This document shows positions 11,778 through 24,393 of a stretch of DNA of 64,000 nt, one piece after another (position 1 is the stretch's first letter; every line of letters starts with the position of its first letter). A program made the translations under genes and the position numbers. Source of the stretch: Parapristionchus giblindavisi (Eukaryota; Nematoda; Chromadorea; Rhabditida; Diplogasteridae); contig CALSFV010000215.1 of assembly GCA_943737045.1 (NCBI GenBank), forward strand, positions 930,001 to 994,000, given 5' to 3'. The notes beneath the pieces were generated by a model, which was not told the origin of the DNA, did not search any database, and saw only the letters and a program-made list of their open reading frames with translations.

Positions 11778-13213
11778 GTACTGCGATACAACTATTATAT
11801 TAGAATATTTTGTATTGCTAGTAAATTTATTTTGTATTGCTAGGATGGGAATAACAGTGAGAGAACGAACAGTGATCGTGAGGCAATTTTATTTAAAGAA
11901 AATGTTCGTATATTATTATTTTAAATCGAATTGAACATATTTTTCTTTTCCCTGCTATAAAAAGATCTAGTGAATTTGGTTGCCAGGGTCAATATGAGTT
12001 TCATACCAATGCTAATATGTCATTAATTTCAGGTACTGTATTCGTTCAATGAAGCGAAAGCCATCGCATCATCCCCCCCCCCCCCTGACAGAATGATGTG
12101 ATAGTTGGCTCGAGCGAGAGCAAAAAAAAAGAATAAAATAAACAAAAAAAGAAAAAAAGTAAATAAAAAGAGTCCTGAATCCTCCAAACAATCTTCCCAT
12201 TCGTCCCCTATTACTTATTATTTGTATTCTGTCCCCCCCCCCCCCCCCCCCCCCCCCCCGACATAGTTACAGTAACCACAATTCGATTTTATATCTTTGT
12301 ATCTGCCCATAACATGTTTTCTTTTAGCTCTTCGTTAATATCTTTCATTGTCTCCATCATTTGATTCTTATTTCAATTGTTTTGTAGACTTTCACACACC
12401 TTGTACTTATTACTTTATCACTGTAATTTATAGCACACTTATTATTATTTAACTTTTTCATTTTTATGATCTATGACTTAATTATTTTACAATTTATTTA
12501 CATTGTTTCTTTATTAAATTGTGCATTATACTTAAAATTGCCCATTTTCGGTATACTTTTGTAGATTGTTATGTTATGCTATTAGTTCGTTACAAAAATC
12601 ATATTATCTAAACTATGATTGTCCATGCCCCTTGTTATCTTTAATTCCCGTAGATCTCGAATATCCTTTCTATCCCCTCTCTAATATATACCATAGTAGT
12701 TTCGTATATTACTTTAATTAAAGTACCCGTTACTCAATGGCAGTGATCGTATTCCTTACCTCATATAATGTCCTCCATTCTTGTAGTTTTATTTTGGAAA
12801 TATTTTCTTTGTACATGATTGTATTCTTTTGTGGTGGATAAGTTATCCATTACAAAAGGACATCAGTTTGGATAGAAATATCCAAGACATTTCCTATTTC
12901 TTTTGCCACTGAGGAAATGTCTTTAAGAATATTCGAAAATGTTTAACCCTGTCATGGAGCTGCCATATAGGTCAGCTTATCCAAAAATGGAATGGATACC
13001 CTCACCATAGGGTTCCTGTTTTCATTTTCATTACTTACCCCCAGCCAGGTAAGTTTATTGTGGGATGATGAGAGAACTCCGATGATTTGTTTATTGATTA
13101 ACTATTTGTGATTTGATTTAATGGGTGCATTTATTGATTCATTTATCACTCGTTATCAAGTCGGTGCAATCATCCCAGACATTTCCGTTTTCTTTTGTCA
13201 CTCTGAAAATTCC
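11778..13213. other. AT-rich spacer with long C homopolymers
   Basis: No gene is recognised. Two cytosine runs occur on the plus strand: 13 bases at 12073-12085 and 27 bases at 12233-12259. They are separated by an A-rich segment (about 12121-12170). These runs are striking in such AT-rich DNA and are prone to slippage, so their exact lengths are uncertain. Confidence 0.6.
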
Positions 13214-14305
13214 TTCCAGAATACTGAAAGATTTAGATGTTATTAGTTATAAACCAAAACACTGAGCTGATTTTTGTCCTTGCCTTTCTTTCCGTCCAAA
13301 AAGAAAATATTTTTTTGAAAAAAAAGGAAAAAAAGAGAAAACGGCAGACCATTGCCTAAATGGTAGTAGACATCATTCTCTGGTAACAGAGATAATCTAC
13401 GAAGGCGTACCATTGCTTATATGGTAGTAGATTAACTCCGATGATGGAGATGGTATACGAAGGCGTACCATTGCTTATATGGTAGTAGATTAACTCCGAT
13501 GATGGAGATGGTCTACGAAGGCGTACCATTGCTTATATGGTAGTAGATTAACTCCGATGATGGAGATGGTCTACGAAGGCGTACCATTGCTTATATGGTA
13601 GTAGATTAACTCCGATGATGGAGATGGTATACGAAGGCGTACCATTGCTTATATGGTAGTAGATTAACTCCGATTTTGGAGATGGTATACGAAGGCGTAC
13701 CATTGCTTATATGGTAGTAGATTAACTCCGATGATGGAGATGGTCTACGAAGGCGTACCATTGCTTATATGGTAGTAGATTAACTCCGATGATGGAGATG
13801 GTATACGAAGGCGTACCATTGCTTATATGGTAGTAGATTAACTCCGATTTTGGAGATGGTATACGAAGGCGTACCATTGCTTATATGGTAGTAGATTAAC
13901 TCCGATGATGGAGATGGTCTACGAAGGCGTACCATTGCTTATATGGTAGTAGATTAGCTCCGATGATGGAGATGGTCTACGAAGGCGTACCATTGCTTAT
14001 ATGGTAGTAGATTATCTCCTATGATGGAGATGGTCTACGGAGGCGTACCATTGCTTATATGGTAGTAGATTAACTCCGATGATGGAGATGGTCTACGAAG
14101 GCGTACCATTGCTTATATGGTAGTAGATTAACTCCGATGATGGAGATGGTCTACGAAGGCGTACCATTGCTTATATGGTAGTAGATTAACTCCGATGATG
14201 GAGATGGTCTACGAAGGCGTACCATTGCTTATATGGTAGTAGATTAACTCCGATTTTGGAAATGGTCTACGAAGGCGTACCATTGCTTATATGGTAGTAG
14301 ATTAA

Positions 14306-14645
14306 AGGTGGAGACCCGCGAATGATCATGCAAATTTCCTACATCTCGCTTATGCAAGGGTGTAGAGATATGCAAGAAGATAGGGAGACTACTTATCGTT
14401 CCCTTAGCGTAGTGGTAAAACTTCTGACTAGAAAGCGCATGGTCGCGGGTTCGAATCCTATTGCCGAACTTTCTTATTTTCAAAAAGCGCGCCTTTCCCT
14501 GCACGGGGCCTGATGGTTCATTCATGTTTCTAGCGATCAATAAGCTGAATCATCATAAAATAAATAGTGTACGGTATGCAGAATAACTTTTGCTATGATT
14601 CTGTCTGCACAATTTTTTCACGAAAATATTCGCGGGAGTCCACCT
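14306..14645. mobile_element. piggyBac-type MITE (TTAA) inside the minisatellite
   Basis: A 340-bp insertion flanked by TTAA (14302-14305 and 14646-14649). The terminal inverted repeats are about 18 bp: AGGTGGA...CCCGCGAAT at the left and the complement, with two mismatches, at the right. Uninterrupted neighbouring 58-bp units contain the intact site GATTAACTCC, so the pre-insertion state is visible and only TTAA was duplicated. TTAA targeting is the hallmark of piggyBac transposases, but none is encoded here. The interior holds a tRNA-like sequence at about 14398-14470. Confidence 0.92.
14398..14470 (+). tRNA. tRNA-like sequence (degenerate), cargo of a MITE
   Basis: It shows a pol III A-box-like TAGCGTAGTGG and, 32 bases later, a B-box GGTTCGAATCC, with an anticodon-arm-like segment between them. 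The D-stem and acceptor stem do not pair well, and the T-stem has mismatches. It is therefore better read as a tRNA pseudogene or the head of a tRNA-derived SINE than as a working tRNA. No anticodon is assigned. Confidence 0.5.
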
Positions 14646-17600
14646 TTAACTCCGATTTTGGAGATGGTCTACGAAGGCGTACCATTGCTTATATGGTAGT
14701 AGATTATCTCCTATGATGGAGATGGTCTACGAAGGCGTACCATTGCTTATATGGTAGTAGATTATCTCCTATGATGGAGATGGTCTACGAAGGCGTACCA
14801 TTGCTTATATGGTAGTAGATTATCTCCTATGATGGAGATGGTCTACGAAGGCGTACCATTGCTTATATGGTAGTAGATTATCTCCTATGATGGAGATGGT
14901 CTACGAAGGCGTACCATTGCTTATATGGTAGTAGATTATCTCCTATGATGGAGATGGTCTACGAAGGCGTACCATTGCTTATATGGTAGTAGATTATCTC
15001 CTATGATGGAGATGGTCTACGAAGGCGTACCATTGCTTATATGGTAGTAGATTATCTCCTATGATGGAGATGGTCTACGAAGGCGTACCATTGCTTATAT
15101 GGTAGTAGATTAGCTCCGATGATGGAGATGGTCTACGAAGGCGTACCATTGCTTATATGGTAGTAGATTATCTCCTATGATGGAGATGGTCTACGAAGGC
15201 GTACCATTGCTTATATGGTAGTAGATTAACTCCGATGATGGAGATGGTCTACGAAGGCGTACCATTGCTTATATGGTAGTAGATTAACTCCGATGATGGA
15301 GATGGTCTACGAAGGCGTACCATTGCTTATATGGTAGTAGATTATCTCCGATGATGGAGATGGTATACGAAGGCGTACCATTGCTTATATGGTAGTAGAT
15401 TAGCTCCGATGATGGAGATGGTCTACGAAGGCGTACCATTGCTTATATGGTAGTAGATTATCTCCTATGATGGAGATGGTCTACGAAGGCGTACCATTGC
15501 TTATATGGTAGTAGATTAACTCCGATGATGGAGATGGTCTACGAAGGCGTACCATTGCTTATATGGTAGTAGATTAACTCCGATGATGGAGATGGTCTAC
15601 GAAGGCGTACCATTGCTTATATGGTAGTAGATTAACTCCGATGATGGAGATGGTCTACGAAGGCGTACCATTGCTTATATGGTAGTAGATTAACTCCGAT
15701 GATGGAGATGGTCTACGAAGGCGTACCATTGCTTATATGGTAGTAGATTATCTCCGATGATGGAGATGGTATACGAAGGCGTACCATTGCTTATATGGTA
15801 GTAGATTAGCTCCGATGATGGAGATGGTCTACGAAGGCGTACCATTGCTTATATGGTAGTAGATTATCTCCTATGATGGAGATGGTCTACGAAGGCGTAC
15901 CATTGCTTATATGGTAGTAGATTTGCTCCGGTGATGGAGATGGTATACGAAGGCGTACCATTGCTTATATGGTAGTAGATTAGCTCCGATGATGGAGATG
16001 GTCTACGAAGGCGTACCATTGCTTATATGGTAGTAGATTATCTCCGATGATGGAGATGGTATACGAAGGCGTACCATTGCTTATATGGTAGTAGATTAGC
16101 TCCGATGATGGAGATGGTCTACGAAGGCGTACCATTGCTTATCTGGTAGTAGATTATCTCCTAGGATGGAGATGGTCTACGAAGGCGTACCATTGCTTAT
16201 ATGGTAGTAGATTATCTCCTATGATGGAGATGGTCTACGGAGGCGTACCATTGCTTATATGGTAGTAGATTAGCTCCGATGATGGAGATGGTCTACGAAG
16301 GCGTACCATTGCTTATATGGTAGTAGATTATCTCCGATGATGGAGATGGTATACGAAGGCGTACCATTGCTTATATGGTAGTAGATTAGCTCCGATGATG
16401 GAGATGGTCTACGAAGGCGTACCATTGCTTATATGTACCATTGCTTATATAGTAGATTATCTCCTATGATGGAGATGGTCTACGAAGGCGTACCATTGCT
16501 TATATGGTAGTAGATTTGCTCCGGTGATGGAGATGGTATACGAAGGCGTACCATTGCTTATATGGTAGTAGATTAGCTCCGATGATGGAGATGGTCTACG
16601 AAGGCGTACCATTGCTTATATGGTAGTAGATTATCTCCTATGATGGAGATGGTATACGAAGGCGTACCATTGCTTATATGGTAGTAGATTAACTCCGATG
16701 ATGGAGATGGTCTACGAAGGCGTACCATTGCTTATATGGTAGTAGATTAACTCCGATGATGGAGATGGTCTACGAAGGCGTACCATTGCTTATATGGTAG
16801 TAGATTATCTCCGATGATGGAGATGGTATACGAAGGCGTACCATTGCTTATATGGTAGTAGATTAGCTCCGATGATGGAGATGGTCTACGAAGGCGTACC
16901 ATTGCTTATATGGTAGTAGATTATCTCCTATGATGGAGATGGTCTACGAAGGCGTACCATTGCTTATATGGTAGTAGATTTGCTCCGGTGATGGAGATGG
17001 TATACGAAGGCGTACCATTGCTTATATGGTAGTAGATTAGCTCCGATGATGGAGATGGTCTACGAAGGCGTACCATTGCTTATATGGTAGTAGATTATCT
17101 CCGATGATGGAGATGGTATACGAAGGCGTACCATTGCTTATATGGTAGTAGATTAGCTCCGATGGAGATGGTCTACGAAGGCGTACCATTGCTTATAGTA
17201 GTAGATTTGCTCTACGAAGGCGTACCATTGCGATTAGCTCCGATGATGGAGATGTCTACGAAGGCGTATTGCTTATATGGTAGTAGATTATCTCCGATGA
17301 TGGAGATGGTATACGAAGGCGTACCATTGCTTATATGGTAGTAGATTAGCTCCGATGATGGAGATGGTCTACGAAGGCGTACCATTGCTTATCTGGTAGT
17401 AGATTATCTCCTAGGATGGAGATGGTCTACGAAGGCGTACCATTGCTTATATGGTAGTAGATTATCTCCTATGATGGAGATGGTCTACGGAGGCGTACCA
17501 TTGCTTATATGGTAGTAGATTAGCTCCGATGATGGAGATGGTCTACGAAGGCGTACCATTGCTTATATGGTAGTAGATTATCTCCGATGATGGAGATGGT

Positions 17601-19344
17601 ATACGAAGGCGTACCATTGCTTATATGGTAGTAGATTAGCTCCGATGATGGAGATGGTCTACGAAGGCGTACCATTGCTTATATGGTAGTAGATTATCTC
17701 CTATGATGGAGATGGTCTACGAAGGCGTACCATTGCTTATATGGTAGTAGATTATCTCCTATGATGGAGATGGTCTACGGAGGCGTACCATTGCTTATAT
17801 GGTAGTAGATTTGCTCCGGTGATGGAGATGGTATACGAAGGCGTACCATTGCTTATATGGTAGTAGATTAGCTCCGATGATGGAGATGGTCTACGAAGGC
17901 GTACCATTGCTTATATGGTAGTAGATTATCTCCTATGATGGAGATGGTCTACGAAGGCGTACCATTGCTTATATGGTAGTATGGAGGCGTTTGCTCCGGT
18001 GATGGAGATGGTATACGAAGGCGTACCATTGCTTATATGGTAGTAGATTAGCTCCGATGATGGAGATGGTCTACGAAGGCGTACCATTGCTTATATGGTA
18101 GTAGATTAGCTCCGATGATGGAGATGGTCTACGAAGGCGTACCATTGCTTATATGGTAGTAGATTATCTCCTATGATGGAGATGGTCTACGAAGGCGTAC
18201 CATTGCTTATATGGTAGTAGATTTGCTCCGGTGATGGAGATGGTATACGAAGGCGTACCATTGCTTATATGGTAGTAGATTAGCTCCGATGATGGAGATG
18301 GTCTACGAAGGCGTACCATTGCTTATATGGTAGTAGATTAACTCCGATGATGGAGATGGTCTACGAAGGCGTACCATTGCTTATATGGTAGTAGATTAGC
18401 TCCGATGATGGAGATGGTCTACGAAGGCGTACCATTGCTTATATGGTAGTAGATTATCTCCTATGATGGAGATGGTCTACGAAGGCGTACCATTGCTTAT
18501 ATGGTAGTAGATTTGCTCCGGTGATGGAGATGGTATACGAAGGCGTACCATTGCTTATATGGTAGTAGATTAGCTCCGATGATGGAGATGGTCTACGAAG
18601 GCGTACCATTGCTTATATGGTAGTAGATTATCTCCTATGATGGAGATGGTCTACGAAGGCGTACCATTGCTTATATGGTAGTAGATTTGCTCCGGTGATG
18701 GAGATGGTATACGAAGGCGTACCATTGCTTATATGGTAGTAGATTAGCTCCGATGATGGAGATGGTCTACGAAGGCGTACCATTGCTTATATGGTAGTAG
18801 ATTATCTCCGATGATGGAGATGGTATACGAAGGCGTACCATTGCTTATATGGTAGTAGATTAGCTCCGATGATGGAGATGGTCTACGAAGGCGTACCATT
18901 GCTTATATGGTAGTAGATTATCTCCTATGATGGAGATGGTCTACGAAGGCGTACCATTGCTTATATGGTTGTAGATTATCTCCTATGATGGAGATGGTCT
19001 ACGGAGGCGTACCATTGCTTATATGGTAGTATATTTGCTCCGGTGATGGAGATGGTCTACGAAGGCGTACCATTGCTTATATGGTAGTAGATTTGCTCCG
19101 GTGATGGAAATGATCTGCGAATCCCCCCCCCCACCTCCCCTCCTCCACTCCCCTCCGATATTACGTTTCTCATACTAATTGTTATTTTAATTTCATGCTT
19201 CTATTCGTCGGAAGGAAGGATGTTCTACAAAACATCGACTGCTAGGAAAAAAAGGAAAGGAAAATATATTTCTTAATGTTAGTTTTTTCACTGATTAGTG
19301 AATAATATGTGTAATATTAACTAATCAATATTTCATGTCGTTAG

Positions 19345-20013
19345 CTCCGAGAAGACAAGCAATACGAATGGGATGACGATGAAGATAAGAAATGAAGCAG
19401 AGTGAACCAGCTAAGGTACGGTAGTATGATTATATGGTAGATGATCTTTGATCTTTGTATGACTTCACGTTATCCAAACCTCCGATCGAACAAACTCTTA
19501 CTATCATCCAATGATTGGATTCCAATCTGAAAAGTTCCTAATTTTCCCATGAATTAACTGTATAATCAATCGATAATTTGAGCAAATGAATGGAACTAAT
19601 GGATGGAAGGAAAGAGGAAAGAGGAAAGTGGTGTCGGAGGTGTGAACTAGCACTGCTACTACGATTGAGAATGTCGTTCAGGAAGTACGGTATTTCTTGA
19701 TTACTGTATTTAGTGAATATGATATCCCTTTATAACGACTTTCCATTCAGCACGAAGCATCCTATCATAAGGTGAACTCTATGAAGGCTGTGGTCGATGT
19801 GGAAGCAATACAAGAAAGAGATGGAGGATTCGGTAAGCACACTGTAATATCAAATCGTGAACTAACTTTATTGACCGAATCCATTGTAGGTGGTGGACGA
19901 AGACGACGAAGATGGAATCGATATTGAGAAGACCACGTGGATGGTCGGACAGATCGATGATAGGACCGTGATGAAAGGAAAGATGAGCAATTCTCGATAC
20001 ACTGCTCAAGACG
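19345..20013 (+). other. Three exon-like segments of module copy 1
   Basis: Segments 19345-19415, 19751-19832 and 19890-20013 have TTAG, TTCAG or GTAG acceptors and GTACGG, GTAAGC or GTTAGT donors. The second is fully open in one frame and starts HEASYHKVNSMKAVVDVEA. The third is fully open in a frame with an acidic start (VVDEDDEDGIDIEK). Joining the two directly puts the third into a frame with an early stop, so the coding reading is inconsistent. They may belong to alternative or non-coding transcripts. The same segments recur 4304 bases downstream. Confidence 0.45.
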
Positions 20014-20089
20014 GTTAGTTGCGAAGTTAACAAGCGGTGGATGACTACTGTATGCTTGTCCGCGGGGAAAATCACCGTGACCCATTTAC

Positions 20090-22421
20090 AATTATAGAAT
20101 TTTAAAAACCGGAAAGACGGCTTTCTGTTGTTTGATTTCATTTGCGTGGTTTAGAAAAAGCTTGGTTTCAATTAAGTGGTTATATTTTTGAATTTGAATG
20201 TGCATGGCTAGCCAGTGGCACTGCATCGTAAAATGAGAAGCCAGAAGCTAACCATGTTTTAAAACAATTCTAGCCACTGATTGATTATACCATGTGTATG
20301 CCGTTTGCCAACGAAACCTAACAAGCCCTGGTTTAAAATTCATTGACTATAACAAAGTTTGAAATCAGATAATTATTTTTGCATTTTCAGATACATATTC
20401 TGGTCCAAGAGAATAGATGTCCATCTCCTACTCAATTATTGATTGATTGACGATCTACTTTCGATGTAAAGGTAATACAGTTTAAAATTAGTTTCATGTA
20501 TAAAGTATTTGCACTTTGTCGTTCATTGTTTGTATTATGGAACATAACTGTGACGGTGTTCCTTGAATGTGATATACACAGGCCTGAGATACCGTGTTGA
20601 ACTATAGGGATACTGTAGAAAGTTGATATATCTGTCAATCAATAATGAATTCTGTCACAACGTACTACAGTATCCCTAAAAATTATGAGGACCTGACATT
20701 CAAGGGACATCGCCGTCAGGAAAATGTTCTATATATGGTCAAAGAATTTTAAATACCGGGCGAGCCAGCTTTCTATAGCGTGGTTTCAATTAAGTGGTTG
20801 TATTTTTGAATTTGAATGTGCGTGGCTAGCCAGTGGCCCTGGATCGTAAAATGAGAAGCCAGAAAAGCTGGCTAGCCATGTTTTAAAACAATTCTAGCCA
20901 CTGATTGATTATACCATGTGTATGCCGTTTGCCAACGAAACCTAACAAGCCCTGGTTTAAAATTCATTGACTATAACAAAGTTTGAAATCAGATAATTAT
21001 TTTTGCATTTTCAGATACATATTCTGGTCCAAGAGAATAGATGTCCATCTCCTACTCAATTATTGATTGATTGACGATCTACTTTCGATGTAAAGGTAAT
21101 ACAGTTTGAAATTAGTTTCATGTATAAAGTATTTGTACTTTGTCGTTCATTGTTTGTATTATGGAACATAACTTTGACGGTGTTCCTTGAATGTGATATA
21201 CACAGGCCTGAGATACCGTGTTGAACTATAGGGATACTGTAGAAAGTTGATATATCTGTCAATCAATAATGAATTATGTCACAACGTACTACAGTATCCC
21301 TAAAAACTATGAGGACCTGACATTCAAGGGACATCGCCGTCAGACAAATGTTCTATATATGGTCAAAGAATTTTAAAAACCGGGCGAGCCAGCTTTCTAT
21401 AGCGTGGTTTCAATTAAGTGGTTGTATTTTTGAATTTGAATATGCGTGGCTAGCCAGTGGCCCTGGATCGTAAAATGAGAAGCCAGAAAAGCTGGCTAGC
21501 CATATTTTAAAACAATTCTAGCCACTGATTGATTATACCATGTGCATGCCGTTTGCCAACGAAACCTAACAAGCCCTGGTTTAAAATTCATTGACTATAA
21601 CAAAGTTTGAAATCAGATAATTATTTTTGCATTTTCAGATACATATTCTGGTCCAAGAGAATAGATGTCCATCTCCTACTCAATTATTGATTGATTGACG
21701 ATCTACTTTCGATGTAAAGGTAATACAGTTTGAAATTAGTTTCATGTATAAAGTATTTGTACTTTGTCGTTCATTGTTTGTATTATGGAACATAACTGTG
21801 ACGGTGTTCCTTGAATGTGATATACACAGGCCTGAGATACCGTGTTGAACTATAGGGATACTGTAGAAAGTTGATATATCTGTCAATCAATAATGAATTC
21901 TGTCACAACGTACTACAGTATCCCTAAAAATTATGAGGACCTGACATTCAAGGGACATCGCCGTCAGGCAAATGTTCTATATATGGTCAAAGAATTTTAA
22001 AAACCGGGCGAGCCAGCTTTCTATAGCGTGGTTTCAATTAAGTGGTTGTATTTTTGAATTTGAATATGCGTGGCTAGCCAGTGGCCCTGGATCGTAAAAT
22101 GAGAAGCCAGAAAAGCTGGCTAGCCATATTTTAAAACAATTCTAGCCACTGATTGATTATACCATGTGTATGCCGTTTGCCAACGAAACCTAACAAGCCC
22201 TGGTTTTAAATTCATTGACTATAACAAAGTTTGAAATCAGATAATTATTTTTGCATTTTCAGATACATATTCTGGTCCAAGAGAATAGATGTCCATCTCC
22301 TACTCAATTATTGATTGATTGACGATCTACTTTCGATGTAAAGGTAATACAGTTTGAAATTAGGTTCATGTATAAAGTATATGTACTTTGTCGTTCATTG
22401 TTTGTATTATGGAACATAACT
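20090..22421 (+). repeat. 624-bp tandem repeat, array 1 (about 3.7 units)
   Basis: The period is exactly 624 bp, judged from the recurring block at 20391, 21015, 21639 and 22263. Each unit carries an 81-bp segment with TTTTCAG before it and GTAATACAG after it; it has stops in all frames. It also has the dyad TAGGGATACTGTAG/CTACAGTATCCCTA and the near-palindrome TGGCTAGCCA present twice as inverted halves. The first unit is the most divergent at its 5' end; the last is cut at 22421 by the start of module copy 2. The open frames on the minus strand are by-products of the repeat. Confidence 0.95.
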
Positions 22422-22555
22422 TTCCAGAATACTGAAAGATTTAGATGTTATTAGTTATAAACCAAAACACTGAGCTGATTTTTGTCCTTGCCTTTCTTTC
22501 CGTCCAAAAAGAAAATATTTTTTTGAAAAAAAAGGAAAAAAAGAGAAAACGGCAG

Positions 22556-23425
22556 ACCATTGCCTAAATGGTAGTAGACATCATTCTCTGGTAACAGAGA
22601 TAATCTACGAAGGCGTACCATTGCTTATATGGTAGTAGATTAACTCCGATGATGGAGATGGTATACGAAGGCGTACCATTGCTTATATGGTAGTAGATTA
22701 ACTCCGATTTTGGAAATGGTCTACGAAGGCGTACCATTGCTTATATGGTAGTAGATTATCTCCTATGATGGAGATGGTCTACGAAGGCGTACCATTGCTT
22801 ATATGGTAGTAGATTAACTCCGATGATGGAGATGGTCTACGAAGGCGTACCATTGCTTATATGGTAGTAGATTAACTCCGATGATGGAGATGGTCTACGA
22901 AGGCGTACCATTGCTTATATGGTAGTAGATTATCTCCTAAGATGGAGATGGTCTACGGAGGCGTACCATTGCTTATATGGTAGTAGATTAACTCCGATGA
23001 TGGAGATGGTCTACGAAGGCGTACCATTGCTTATATGGTAGTAGATTATCTCCGATGATGGAGATGGTCTACGAAGGCGTACCATTGCTTATATGGTAGT
23101 AGATTAACTCCGATGATGGAGATGGTCTACGGAGGCGTACCATTGCTTATATGGTAGTAGATTTGCTCCGGTGATGGAGATGGTATACGAAGGCGTACCA
23201 TTGCTTATATGGTAGTAGATTATCTCCTATGATGGAGATGGTCTACGAAGGCGTACCATTGCTTATATGGTAGTAGATTATCTCCTATAATGGAGATGGT
23301 CTACGGAGGCGTACCATTGCTTATATGGTAGTAGATTTGCTCCGGTGATGGAGATGGTCTACGAAGGCGTACCATTGCTTATATGGTAGTAGATTTGCTC
23401 CGGTGATGGAAATGATCTACGAATC
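22556..23425 (+). repeat. 58-bp minisatellite, second array (about 15 copies)
   Basis: Same unit and same unit variants as the array at 13349-19110. The first degenerate unit (CATTGCCTAAATGGTAG) and the last unit (ending in GGAAATGATCT before a C run) are shared with the large array. The ends are therefore homologous and the difference lies in internal copy number. Confidence 0.95.
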
Positions 23426-23648
23426 CCCCCCCCCCAACCTCCCCTCCTCCACTCCCCTCCGATATTACGTTTCTCATACTAATTGTTATTTTAATTTCAT
23501 GCTTCTATTCGTCGGAAGGAAGGATGTTCTACAAAACATCGACTGCTAGGAAAAAAAGGAAAGGAAAATATATTTCTTAATGTTAGTTTTTTCACTGATT
23601 AGTGAATAATATGTGTAATATTAACTAATCAATATTTCATGTCGTTAG

Positions 23649-24317
23649 CTCCGAGAAGACAAGCAATACGAATGGGATGACGATGAAGATAAGAAATGAA
23701 GCAGAGTGAACCAGCTAAGGTACGGTAGTATGATTATATGGTAGATGATCTTTGATCTTTGTATGACTTCACGTTATCCAAACCTCCGATCGAACAAACT
23801 CTTACTATCATCCAATGATTGGATTCCAATCTGAAAAGTTCCTAATTTTCCCATGAATTAACTGTATAATCAATCGATAATTTGAGCAAATGAATGGAAC
23901 TAATGGATGGAAGGAAAGAGGAAAGAGGAAAGTGGTGTCGGAGGTGTGAACTAGCACTGCTACTACGATTGAGAATGTCGTTCAGGAAGTACGGTATTTC
24001 TTGATTACTGTATTTAGTGAATATGATATCCCTTTATAACGACTTTCCATTCAGCACGAAGCATCCTATCATAAGGTGAACTCTATGAAGGCTGTGGTCG
24101 ATGTGGAAGCAATACAAGAAAGAGATGGAGGATTCGGTAAGCACACTGTAATATCAAATCGTGAACTAACTTTATTGACCGAATCCATTGTAGGTGGTGG
24201 ACGAAGACGACGAAGATGGAATCGATATTGAGAAGACCACGTGGATGGTCGGACAGATCGATGATAGGACCGTGATGAAAGGAAAGATGAGCAATTCTCG
24301 ATACACTGCTCAAGACG
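23649..24317 (+). other. Three exon-like segments of module copy 2
   Basis: Segments 23649-23719, 24055-24136 and 24194-24317 correspond to 19345-19415, 19751-19832 and 19890-20013. No difference was noticed between the copies. The same phase conflict between the second and third segments applies. Confidence 0.45.
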
Positions 24318-24393
24318 GTTAGTTGCGAAGTTAACAAGCGGTGGATGACTACTGTATGCTTGTCCGCGGGGAAAATCACCGTGACCCATTTAC

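Larger units (their letters stand above)
13349..19110 (+). repeat. 58-bp minisatellite, about 93 copies
   Basis: Tandem units are 58 bp long, for example starting at GCGTACCATTGCTTATATGG and at every 58 bases thereafter. A 340-bp transposon interrupts the array at 14306-14645. Each unit has two dyads: TACCAT/ATGGTA around a 7-base loop, and a longer one in which GTAGA pairs with TCTAC and CTCC pairs with GGAG around a 6-base loop. Most differences between units fall in the apical loop (GATGAT, TATGAT, GGTGAT, GATTTT) or in the bases just before CTCC. A few truncated units occur near 16435 and 17160-17270. No reading frame explains the period. Confidence 0.95.
13214..22421 (+). repeat. Composite duplication module, copy 1
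   Basis: The module starts at TTCCAGAATACTGAAAG and consists of a 135-bp leader, a 58-bp minisatellite to about 19110, a C-rich link, a 670-bp block with three exon-like segments, and about 3.7 units of a 624-bp tandem repeat. The whole order recurs at 22422-28600. The junction to copy 2 falls inside a 624-bp unit, after GGAACATAACT. The unique parts appear almost identical between copies, which points to recent duplication or conversion. Confidence 0.9.

Noticed and set aside
13349..19110. CRISPR array
   Set aside because: Units are contiguous with no unique spacers, and the setting is a eukaryotic genome; this is a minisatellite.
19765..20141. Two overlapping 106- and 120-codon minus-strand frames, duplicated at 24069-24445
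   Set aside because: Antisense to the splice-bounded plus-strand segments; their identity reflects the module duplication.
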